Part shown: one piece after another, positions 25,304 to 34,964 of the stretch
How the letters are laid out: the number at the start of each line of letters is the position of its first letter
How positions within the stretch are numbered: position 1 is the stretch's first letter
Source of the DNA: Thermotoga sp.
GTDB taxonomy: Bacteria > Thermotogota > Thermotogae > Thermotogales > Thermotogaceae
Direction: 5' to 3'
Assembly (NCBI RefSeq): GCF_021162145.1
Contig: NZ_JAGGZH010000117.1
Location: 1 to 34,964, forward strand
Length of the DNA stretch: 34,964 bases
The notes under the pieces: model-generated
Seen by the model: the letters and a program-made list of their open reading frames with translations, nothing else
What the model was told of the DNA's origin: nothing
Database searches by the model: none
Translations under genes and position numbers: made by a program

Positions 25304-26446
25304 TTGAAGGAGTTGAAGCTGCTTCACACCTCAGACTGGCATTTTGGAATCACTTCCTGGAACAGTTCAAAGCCTGTGGATCGCAGGGTTGAGATAAAAA
25401 AGGCACTGGATAGGGTGATCGAAGAGGCAGAGAGAGAGGACGTAGACCTTTTCTTGGTAACAGGGGATTTGCTTCACAACAGATCGAATCCCGGTGTTCT
25501 TGCCGTGAACGAAGCCATGGAGTACTTAAGAAAGATGCTGAAGATCGCACCAGTTGTGGTGCTACTGGGTAACCACGATTGGCGTGGCTTGAAAGCGTTC
25601 GGGGATCTGCTTCAAGTTCTATCGAGTGACCTTGTCTTTTTGAGGCATTACGAGCCTGTGGATGTTGTCGCAAAACGGGGGCAGAAGGTAAGAATCCTCC
25701 CCTTTCCATATCCGGAGGAATCGGAAGGACTCGAAGCAAAAATATCAAAAGGAAAAGATTTCTCCCTGTATCTTGAGTCGAAACTGTCAAAACTCCGGGA
25801 GGCAGGTAAAGAAGACTTTGCGGTGTTCATGGGTCACTTCACAGTGGAAGGTCTAGAGCCTTACGTGAGTGTTGAGCAAGGAAGGGAGATTGTGATAAAC
25901 CGAAATCTTATTCCATCCTTCGTTGACTACGTGGCGCTCGGGCACCTACACGGTTTTCGAGTGGTACAGGAACAACCATTGATGGTTTACTCTGGATCCC
26001 CTATAAGACTGGATTTTGGTGAAGAAGGAGATGAAAAAGGTGCAGTGCTTGTGGTTGTGAAAAGGGGAAGCGAACCCGATTACAGAAGAATCGATACCGA
26101 TCCACTTCCACTGAAGACCCTGTTTTACAAAACGCTGGACACCTCTGCAAGGAGAGAAATAAAAGAATTCTGTCGCACCTTTCAAGGTTATGTGAGAGTC
26201 ACCTACGAAGAAGATCCTTTCAACATAGCTCATGAGATTCTCGGTGAGATCGACAATGTAGTGAAGGTTGAAAAAAGGATCGAAAAAGTGTTTCGAAGCA
26301 GCGTGAACGATGTGAGAGAAGAAATATCGAAACTGGATTTCTTCGAGCTCTTCAAAGAGTACGTGAAGATCCGTGTGGAGAATCACGAGAACATCATAAA
26401 ACTTTTTGAGGAGTTGCTCGAAGAGGTGAGAAAGAATGAAACCTGA
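25304..26446 (+). CDS. Mre11/SbcD DNA double-strand-break repair nuclease
   Basis: Mn2+-dependent 3'-5' exonuclease and endonuclease that acts with Rad50 on DNA ends and hairpins; 380 aa. All phosphodiesterase motifs are present: HTSDWHFG, VTGDLLH, LLGNHDW, MGHFTVEG and ALGHLHGF. A cap domain and a Rad50-binding helix-loop-helix (FFELFKEYVKIRVENHENI) follow. Start: TTG at 25304 (LKELKLLHTSDWH) has GGGTGA 5 nt upstream and corresponds to the T. maritima protein start as remembered; GTG at 25295 in the same frame is an alternative. Mre11 itself is intact although its partner is frameshifted. Confidence 0.95.
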   Translation: MKELKLLHTSDWHFGITSWNSSKPVDRRVEIKKALDRVIEEAEREDVDLFLVTGDLLHNRSNPGVLAVNEAMEYLRKMLKIAPVVVLLGNHDWRGLKAFGDLLQVLSSDLVFLRHYEPVDVVAKRGQKVRILPFPYPEESEGLEAKISKGKDFSLYLESKLSKLREAGKEDFAVFMGHFTVEGLEPYVSVEQGREIVINRNLIPSFVDYVALGHLHGFRVVQEQPLMVYSGSPIRLDFGEEGDEKGAVLVVVKRGSEPDYRRIDTDPLPLKTLFYKTLDTSARREIKEFCRTFQGYVRVTYEEDPFNIAHEILGEIDNVVKVEKRIEKVFRSSVNDVREEISKLDFFELFKEYVKIRVENHENIIKLFEELLEEVRKNET

Positions 26447-29002
26447 AAGACTCGTAGCTAAAAATTTCCTCGGGTTGAAGAGTGTGGATATAACTTTCGA
26501 AAGAGGCATCACGATTATAGAAGGTCCAAACGGTGCTGGAAAGTCATCGATATTCGAAGCCATCTCTTTTGCACTGTTCGGAGAGGGTATAAGATACGGA
26601 AGAAGCGTTTATGACTATGTGAACACGGGATCTTCAGAAAGAAAGGCCCAGCTGGTCTTCCGTTTTGAGCGAGGAGGCAGAAGATACGAAGTCCTGAGGG
26701 AAATAGACTCGAGTGGAAGAAAGAGACATTCTGCTGTCCTTGTTGAAGTGTTGGAAGAAGGGAAGAAAGCGAGGCAAGCAGTGAAAGTGGATGATGTGAG
26801 AAAGAAAATCGAGGAGATTCTGGGAGTGGACTCCAAACCTTCACGAAGACGATCTTCCTCCCACAGGGAAAGATCGATGAGCTCTTGAAGTCAACCCCCG
26901 GTGAGGTATCCAAGATCATATCAGACGTCTTTTTGGACGAGGATATTTTGAAGAAGCTGGAGGACACACTCAGCAAGAAGGTGAGCGAGTTGAGTCAGGA
27001 GATATCGGGTCATGAAAAAGTCCTTTCAGAGATCCTCGGCTACCTCGATGAGTACAGGCTGGAGGATTTGAACAAAAAGCTTGCAGCCTTGTTGAACGAA
27101 AAAGAAAGGCTTCTGGACGAGGAGAGAAAGCTCCGAGAAGAAGAAAAGAGGCTGTCTTACCTTGTTGAACGATATCGGGAGCTGGAAGAAAAGAGAAGAA
27201 GACTGGAAAAGCTGCTCCAAGAGAAGGAAAAGCTGGAGGAAGAGGTGAAGCAGGAAAGGAAAATAAAGAAGGCAAGGGAACTCAAACCCATTTTTGAAGA
27301 GCTACGTATTAGGGAAAGAGAGCAAGCACGCCTTTCCGATGAGATGAGCAGATACAGAGCACGTTTCAACAAACTTCAGGTGGAAAAGGAGAAGGCAATA
27401 GAAAGACTTTCGTTGTATGAAAAAAGTTTTTCACAGAAGAGAGAGCAAGCAGAGGATCTTCGCGATGAAATAGAAGAGTACGAGAGAATACTGGAAGGTT
27501 CACAACCGCTTGTGGAGAGAAGGATCAGAGTATTTGAGGCCATAGAGCGAATTGAACAGGAAGTGAAGGAACTCCGTGAGGAACTGGAAAAGAGAAGGAA
27601 GGAATTCTTTCACCTTGAGAGTATCATAGAAGAGAAGAAAGCAACCCTTCAAGAGACGGAGGAAAGGCTCCTTGAGCTGAAGAAAAACCAGCTGATGTGG
27701 TTAGCATATCAGATAGCATCGCATCTGAAAGATGGAGATACGTGCCCGGTATGTGGTGGAAAGTTTCACGGAGAGGCAAAAGCAGTTGATTTTGATCGTG
27801 AATATTTCGAGAAACTGGAAAAGGAAAAGGCCATCCTGGAGAGCAAGCTGGGTGTTCTCGAAGAAAGAAGGAGAAATCTTTCAGCATCGATCGAGGAAGT
27901 GGAAAAGGCTCTGGCCCACAAAGAACAAATACTGAACGAGTTGGTAGAGGAGAAAGGAACGATAGAAAAAGAACTCGACCGAATCGGGTATAAAGAAGGA
28001 ATGGAAAGAATCATCAGAGAAAGAAGAAGAATCGTCGAGGAACTCGAGAAAGAATGTAGGGCTCTTTCAGAAAAAGTGGCCTCGGAGAAAGCAAGGATCG
28101 AGCAACTCGATGAGCAGATCAGAAACATCCTGAGCGAAATGGAAACAAAGAAAGAGAGCCTTGATGCTTCGAGAAGAGAGTTGGAACGCTTGAAAGAAGA
28201 TTTTATGAAGAGATTGAAGGACACGGGTTTGAACTCCGAAGAATTCGAGATTCTGGTGAGAGAAGAGCCAAGGAATGTTGAGAGCGCGCTGAAGGCTGTT
28301 GAAACGGAGATCTGCTTACTCGAAAGGGATGTTAAAAGCTTGGAAGAGAAGGGATTGAACCCGGAGATAGTGAAGGAGTACGAAAGGGTCCTGGGCCAGC
28401 AGGATGAGGTGAAAAGAAAACTTTCCGAGCTAAACAGGGAAGAGGGTAGGGTGCGGCACATAATAGAGGAAGTGAAGACGAAGGAGAAGAAGGGAAAAGA
28501 ACTGGAGGTCAAATTGCTGGAGCTGAAGAAGAGACTCGAGGAGTTTGGACTTTTGAAAAGGCTTTTGTTCCGTAAAGACGAGTTTTACTCGTACTTCACG
28601 GAGAAGGTGCTCGAAGCTGTTTTAAAGCGAACCAACTCCTATTTAGAGGTGTTAACGGACGGTCGGTTCAAAATGGATTTCGTTTCCAGCAAAGGATTCG
28701 TGATATATGACAGAGGGATCGAAAGGCTAGCAAGCGGGCTTTCCGGAGGAGAGAGTTCCCTGATAGCGATTTCTCTCGCCATGTCTTTAGCTGAAGTTGC
28801 TTCCGGCAGACTCGACGCATTTTTCATAGACGAGGGGTTTTCAAGCCTCGACGTCGAAAACAAGGCGAAGGTGGCCTCTGTTTTGAAAGAACTGAAAAAA
28901 CTGAACAAAGTGATCGTTCTGATCACGCACGACAGGGAATTCTCGAATGCTTTCGAGAGAAGGCTGAGAATAGAAGAAGGGGTTGTCGTATCGAATGAGT
29001 GA
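26436..29002 (+). pseudogene. rad50: Rad50/SbcC repair ATPase, split by a 1-nt frameshift
   Basis: SMC-like ATPase partner of Mre11. The first frame (from ATG 26436) encodes the N-terminal ATPase lobe with Walker A EGPNGAGKSS, but ends after 150 codons at 26886-26888. The rest continues in the -1 frame. Frame loss occurs at 26835-26837, where AAA stands for an expected AAAA. Adding one A restores KTFTKTIFLPQGKIDELL, the Rad50 Q-loop region. The restored protein is 855 aa with long coiled coils, a zinc hook CPVCGG (Cys codons 27743 and 27752), signature LSGGESS, Walker B AFFIDEGFSSLD and an ITHD switch. Everything else looks intact and under selection, so this is a very recent mutation, a sequencing error or, less likely, recoding. 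ATG has GAGGTGA upstream and overlaps mre11 by 11 bp. Confidence 0.9.
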
Positions 29003-29615
29003 GGAAAGGAGAAAAAAAGAAGAACTGATAGAGAGGATTATCAGGGAGAAAGGTGAAGAGGCGTTTCCAAAACTGGTTGAACTTCTGGAGGATGAGGATC
29101 CAGAAGTGAAAGAAATCGTCGCGGAGGTGTTCTACAGATTCGGAGACAGAGCAAGAGAATTTCTCTTCAACGAAATTCAGAAGAGAAGAGAAAAAGGCTT
29201 TGAAAAAAACGACATCACAAACCTCTACATAGTAGATATCCTAGGAGATCTCGGAGAAAAAAGGATGAAGAACATCCTCTACGAGCTCATGGAAAAATAC
29301 GACTCAGAGGAAGCTTTGCTCGTGATATACGAAGCGTTGGCGAAGATAGGTGAAGGAGAAGTGTTTCTACCGGAGCTGGAGTATCTCATGTTCGAAGATA
29401 GCTACAGAAAAGAGCTCTGCGAACAGGTGGCCATGGTCCTAGCGCACATTCCAAACGAGAGATCTCTGAAGATACTCCTGAAATCCATGAAAAGCAACGA
29501 ATTTTCCGAGGATCAAAAAGAGTTCTTCAGAAGGGCGGTGGAGATGATTCTGTACAAAAACCCAAAGCTCGTCTCTCTTATCAATGAAAGCGAAAGAAAG
29601 GAGCTGGGATTATAG
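28995..29615 (+). CDS. HEAT-repeat-like protein, function unknown
   Basis: About 206 aa, highly charged and all-helical. The pattern of paired helices ending in LEDEDPEVKEIVAEVFYRFGD (about 30-50), with similar units around VDILGDLGEKRMKNIL and VYEALAKIGEGEVFLPELE, looks like HEAT or PBS-lyase HEAT repeats, a protein-binding scaffold. No catalytic motif. ATG at 28995 overlaps the rad50 stop by 8 bp; TTG at 28983 in frame is an alternative with AAGGGG just before it. It ends 8 bp before the ABC ATPase start. Position suggests a link with Mre11-Rad50, but nothing in the sequence proves it. Confidence 0.75.
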   Translation: MSEERRKKEELIERIIREKGEEAFPKLVELLEDEDPEVKEIVAEVFYRFGDRAREFLFNEIQKRREKGFEKNDITNLYIVDILGDLGEKRMKNILYELMEKYDSEEALLVIYEALAKIGEGEVFLPELEYLMFEDSYRKELCEQVAMVLAHIPNERSLKILLKSMKSNEFSEDQKEFFRRAVEMILYKNPKLVSLINESERKELGL

Positions 29616-29623
29616 TCAGACCT

Positions 29624-30243
29624 GTGGTCGCGGAGAACATCAAAAAATCCTACGGTAAAAAGCGGATCCTGGAAGGGATTTCCCTTTCCGTGAAAAAAGG
29701 AGAATCGCTCGGGATCGTTGGGAAAAATTCGGCGGGCAAGACAACTCTTCTGAAGATCCTTGCAACCATCCTGAAACCGGATGAAGGAAGGCTGTTCCTC
29801 TTTGGAAAAGATGCCCTCAAAGACCTCAGAAGTGTTCGCCGAAGAATAGCCTTTGTTCCGGAGTTCCCCTCCCTTTTGGAAGAGCTCTCTGTTTACGAAA
29901 ACCTGGTGTTCTTCTCTCAGCTCAAAGGCACTCGAGTGAAGAATTCGCTGATATCGGAGCTTATGCTGGAATCTTTCTTGAACACAATCGTTCAAAACGC
30001 TTCAAAGGGAGTAAAACAGAGACTGGCGATTGCAGTGGCACTTCTCGGCGAGCCTGAACTGGTGATCCTGGACGAGCCCACCAGCGGATTGGATATAGAA
30101 TCTGCAGGCGTTGTGAGAGATATGTTGAAAAGATTGAAGAAAGAGGGTATCACAATAATCGTTTCTTCACATATAGAGGAGGATATAAAAAGCGTATGTG
30201 ACAGGATCCTCTTCATCAACAACGAACACAGGGGGGAAGGACA

Positions 30244-30247
<4 letters not shown>
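29624..30247 (+). CDS. ABC-type ATPase subunit, partner unknown
   Basis: 207 aa, one nucleotide-binding domain. Walker A is GKNSAGKTT, the Q-loop lies in RRRIAFVPEFPSL, Walker B is LVILDEPTSGLD and the switch His is in IIVSSH. The signature motif is degenerate (ASKGVKQRL instead of LSGGxxQR). No membrane subunit gene is adjacent, so substrate and direction of transport are unknown. GTG at 29624 gives a typical N-terminus (VAENIKKSYGKK) but has no nearby ribosome binding site. The good AAAGGAG at 29597-29603 points instead to ATT at 29609 or ATA at 29612, both in frame. The stop overlaps nfnA by 4 bp. Confidence 0.85.
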
Positions 30248-32968
<2,721 letters not shown>

Positions 32969-32980
<12 letters not shown>

Positions 32981-32995
32981 GTGCGATATTTTTTT
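32969..32995 (+). terminator. Intrinsic terminator after the DHFR gene
   Basis: Stem TCGCACC (32969-32975) and GGTGCGA (32980-32986), loop GATA, then TATTTTTTT. It overlaps the last codons and stop of the DHFR gene and lies about 20 bp before the pyrBI start, separating pyrBI from the upstream unit unless read-through occurs. Confidence 0.88.
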
Positions 32996-33014
32996 GAGAG
33001 GGGGTGCGTGAAAC

Positions 33015-34598
33015 TTGAAAAGGGACTTTCTTGGGCGCTCTCTGGCAGTCATCGAAGATCTGAGTGTCGAGGAACAGATGTTCCTGTACGAGAAAACGCG
33101 AGAGTTGAAGCAAAAGTGGCACGAAAGAAAAGATGTCTCGGATTTCAAAATAAAGAAGAAAAACGTGGGAATATACATAGTCTTTGTGGAGCCCAGTACC
33201 AGAACGAAGGAATCCTTCATAAACGCGGCGAAGTTTCATTCCGGACCGAATGTAAAGGTGAACGTTTTCGATTCCGAACACTCTTCTTTCAACAAACAAG
33301 AAAGTTATGTGGACACCTTCTCGATGCTGACAAGCTACAGCGATTATTCCATTTTCGTGGTGAGGACCAGATTAGAAGGTGTCTGCAGGCTTCTGGAAAG
33401 AAAAGTTTCGGAGTTTGCCGTCAGAAACAACATAGAAATTCCATCTTTCATAAACGCGGGTGATGGGAAACATGAGCACCCCACTCAGGAGTTGCTCGAC
33501 GAGTACACCTTCCTTGAGCAGAACAATTTCGACAACACTTTCATCCACGTTGCCTTGGTTGGTGATCTTTTGCATGGAAGAACAGTGCATTCCAAGGTGA
33601 ACGGTCTCAAGATATTCAGGAGCGTGAAAGTGGATCTCATAGCCCCTGAGGAACTCAAAATGCCGGAGTACTACATCGAAAAGATGAGAGAAAACGGCTT
33701 TGAGGTGAGAGAATTTCACTCCATAGAGGAGTACTTAAAACAAAAAGACATTGCAAGGGTATGGTACTTCACACGTCTTCAATTGGAAAGAATGGGAGAA
33801 GACATCCTGGAGAAAGAACATCTTCTAAGAGAGGCGGTCACGTTCAAAAAGGAATATCTGGAAAAGTTACCGGATGGGGTGAAATTCTACCATCCACTAC
33901 CACGACACAAACTCTACCCCACCATTCCAAGTTTTCTTGATCCACTTCCTCTCAATGGATGGGAAACTCAGGCCAGAAATGGATACTGGGTGAGGATAGT
34001 GCTTCTCTCTATGTTTGGAGGTGCTATCGAAGCGCCTTTTGATACATCGAGAAAACAGATAAAGCACGAGGAGGACTTCATCATTCCGGCTCCAATAACA
34101 CACGGTAATAAAGGTGTACAAAAAGATGGAAAGAGAGGAATAAAACCTATCGATAACGGAACCGTTATCGACCACATTGCCAAGGGGAAAACACCAGAAG
34201 AAATATACGCTACAATTGTTAAAATAAGAAAAATCCTTCACCTCTACGATGTGGACAGTGCTGATGGAATCTTCAGGTCGAGTGATGGTAGTTTCAAGGG
34301 ATACATAAGTCTTCCAAATCGCTATCTCTCCAAGAAGGAAATCAAGAAACTCGCGGCAATATCTCCCAGCACGACGGTGAACATCATAAGAAACAGTACA
34401 GTTGCAGAAAAGTACAGGATAAAACTCCCACCCACGATCTATGGCTTTGAAGAACTGAGGTGTAAAAACGAAAGCTGTATAACGAACCCCGCCCACGGGG
34501 AAAACGTCTCTCCCTCCTTTGTGAGAAACAAAAAAGGACAGTTTGTCTGCGAGTACTGTGAAACCCCCCATTCGTTTGAAGAGATATGGAGCATCTGA
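33015..34598 (+). CDS. pyrBI: Aspartate carbamoyltransferase, fused catalytic-regulatory chain (PyrBI)
   Basis: Condenses carbamoyl phosphate and aspartate, the committed step of pyrimidine synthesis. It has 527 aa. The catalytic chain spans residues 1-345 with the carbamoyl phosphate loop STRT (61-64), HPTQELLD (155-162) and HPLPRH (293-298). A linker (about 346-372) follows. The regulatory chain (373-527) has the nucleotide-binding part GIKPIDNGTVIDHIAKG and a zinc site C483, C488, C512, C515. Such fusion is known for T. maritima. The SKVNGLKI and GDGKHEHPTQ segments are ATCase-like, not OTCase. Start TTG 33015 with GGGGGTG about 8 nt upstream. Confidence 0.97.
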   Translation: MKRDFLGRSLAVIEDLSVEEQMFLYEKTRELKQKWHERKDVSDFKIKKKNVGIYIVFVEPSTRTKESFINAAKFHSGPNVKVNVFDSEHSSFNKQESYVDTFSMLTSYSDYSIFVVRTRLEGVCRLLERKVSEFAVRNNIEIPSFINAGDGKHEHPTQELLDEYTFLEQNNFDNTFIHVALVGDLLHGRTVHSKVNGLKIFRSVKVDLIAPEELKMPEYYIEKMRENGFEVREFHSIEEYLKQKDIARVWYFTRLQLERMGEDILEKEHLLREAVTFKKEYLEKLPDGVKFYHPLPRHKLYPTIPSFLDPLPLNGWETQARNGYWVRIVLLSMFGGAIEAPFDTSRKQIKHEEDFIIPAPITHGNKGVQKDGKRGIKPIDNGTVIDHIAKGKTPEEIYATIVKIRKILHLYDVDSADGIFRSSDGSFKGYISLPNRYLSKKEIKKLAAISPSTTVNIIRNSTVAEKYRIKLPPTIYGFEELRCKNESCITNPAHGENVSPSFVRNKKGQFVCEYCETPHSFEEIWSI

Positions 34599-34617
34599 AA
34601 GTCCTATCACCCAAATG

Positions 34618-34650
34618 AAAAGCAGGGGACTTCCCCTGCTTTTATTATTT
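34618..34650 (+). terminator. Intrinsic terminator after pyrBI
   Basis: An 11-bp perfect stem, AAAAGCAGGGG (34618-34628) and CCCCTGCTTTT (34633-34643), loop ACTT, then ATTATTT. A-rich sequence on the left means it could also stop transcription coming from the CRISPR side. Confidence 0.92.
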
Positions 34651-34660
34651 ACGCCTGGTG

Positions 34661-34690
34661 GTTTCCATGCCCAGGCACTGGAGCGCTCAC
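34661..34690. repeat. Decayed CRISPR repeat remnant
   Basis: GTTTCCATGCC at its left end matches 10 of the first 11 bases of the CRISPR repeat, after which similarity is near chance (13 of 30 overall). It lies 65 bp before the next repeat, close to the 68-bp period of the two clear repeats, leaving a 35-nt relic spacer (34691-34725). Placement, not identity, supports it. Confidence 0.5.
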
Positions 34691-34725
34691 AAAAGAGACG
34701 GTCTGGTACGTTGCAGGTTCATTCT

Positions 34726-34823
34726 GTTTCCATACCTCTAAGGAACTATTGAAACTCTGTCTCAAGGTGTGCGAAGATCAAACACCGGCTTTGGTTTCCA
34801 TACCTCAAAGGAAGTATTGAAAC
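34726..34823 (-). CRISPR. Two-repeat CRISPR mini-array
   Basis: Repeats at 34726-34755 and 34794-34823 are 30 bp, differ at two positions, and flank a 38-nt spacer (34756-34793). The right copy reads, on the minus strand, GTTTCAATACTTCC ... GGTATGGAAAC, which is the T. maritima-type repeat as I remember it; its ends are inverted (GTTTC/GAAAC). The left copy is the altered one. Degeneration usually affects the end far from the leader, so the array probably runs leftward, with the leader to the right. No cas genes are in the window. Confidence 0.88.
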
Positions 34824-34964
34824 TGAATTTTTCCATCACCGGTAATTGCATACTCCGTATCTACCTCTACATGCCTCATACAAACATCACCTGCTTTGTG
34901 AACAATCGGAACTAATCAGGTTTTTGTGAATAAAACTTTACTAGATCACGATCTGATAAAAATA
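34824..34964 (-). promoter_or_regulatory. Possible CRISPR leader; otherwise nothing recognisable
   Basis: The 141 bp right of the array have no further repeat and no convincing gene. The outer 50 bp are A/T-rich, which would suit a leader reading leftward into the array. I cannot identify a promoter with confidence. Confidence 0.3.

Noticed and set aside
26835-26888. Programmed -1 frameshifting in rad50
   Set aside because: There is no A-AAA-AAG-type or other canonical slippery heptamer at the switch; a plain indel explains it more simply, though it was not excluded.
34651-34676. Imperfect hairpin (GCCTGG/CCAGGC) just after the pyrBI terminator
   Set aside because: Only a 6-bp stem, overlapping the decayed CRISPR repeat; no sign of function.
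34805-34879. A 24-codon minus-strand frame right of the CRISPR array with AGGTGA before its ATG
   Set aside because: It ends inside the CRISPR repeat, is very short and resembles no known family; the ribosome-site-like match is probably chance.

Overview
The window is a dense, almost gap-free stretch of a hyperthermophilic bacterial chromosome of the Thermotoga type, closest from memory to the T. maritima / T. neapolitana group. The evidence is the gene set (fused PyrB-PyrI, NfnAB, CheX, Mre11-Rad50, DUF72 and DUF3242 proteins), strong GGAGGTGA ribosome binding sites, frequent GTG and TTG starts, 4-bp stop/start overlaps, and a CRISPR repeat of the T. maritima type. Species was not checked against any database. 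Almost all genes are housekeeping; there are no tRNA or rRNA genes, insertion sequences or prophage genes.

Layout. (1) Positions 1-14559, minus strand: one continuous run of 17 genes with no gap above 13 bp. In order of transcription they are lepA, a small lipoprotein, a glycerophosphodiesterase fused to an AhpD-like domain, polA, cheX, atpZ, atpI, atpB-E-F-H-A-G-D-C (the complete F1Fo ATP synthase), a DegV-family protein and hpf (cut by the window edge). (2) 14659-17022, plus strand: a single GH2 beta-mannosidase gene, divergent from lepA. (3) 17042-22050, minus strand: DUF72 protein, a 100-aa unknown, glmU, prs, rplY, pth and a UVR/zinc-finger protein. This unit converges on the mannosidase gene at a shared bidirectional terminator. 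(4) 22117-32980, plus strand: tsaE, lon, a membrane-anchored TPR-like protein, mre11, rad50 (frameshifted here), a HEAT-like protein, a lone ABC ATPase, nfnA, nfnB and dihydrofolate reductase, closed by a terminator. (5) 33015-34598, plus strand: pyrBI with its own terminator, then a tiny decaying CRISPR array with no cas genes, and about 140 bp without a recognisable gene.

How the genes work together. The ATP synthase has a c subunit with a Na+-type, two-carboxylate ion site and a short epsilon. Its cluster also carries ribosome factors (LepA, Hpf), DNA polymerase I and a chemotaxis phosphatase. The second minus unit joins cell-wall and nucleotide precursor synthesis (GlmU, Prs) to translation (bL25, Pth). 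The plus unit joins tRNA modification, proteolysis and break repair to NADPH/ferredoxin balance (NfnAB) and one NADPH consumer (DHFR).

What stands out. A 1-nt frameshift splits rad50 at the Q-loop. The DegV gene can only be full length if it starts at AUU. GDPD and AhpD-like reading frames are fused, yet the second keeps its own ribosome binding site. A perfect 13-bp inverted repeat lies inside the start of pth. A three-unit CRISPR remnant shows stepwise repeat decay. I found no convincing wholly new multi-gene system.
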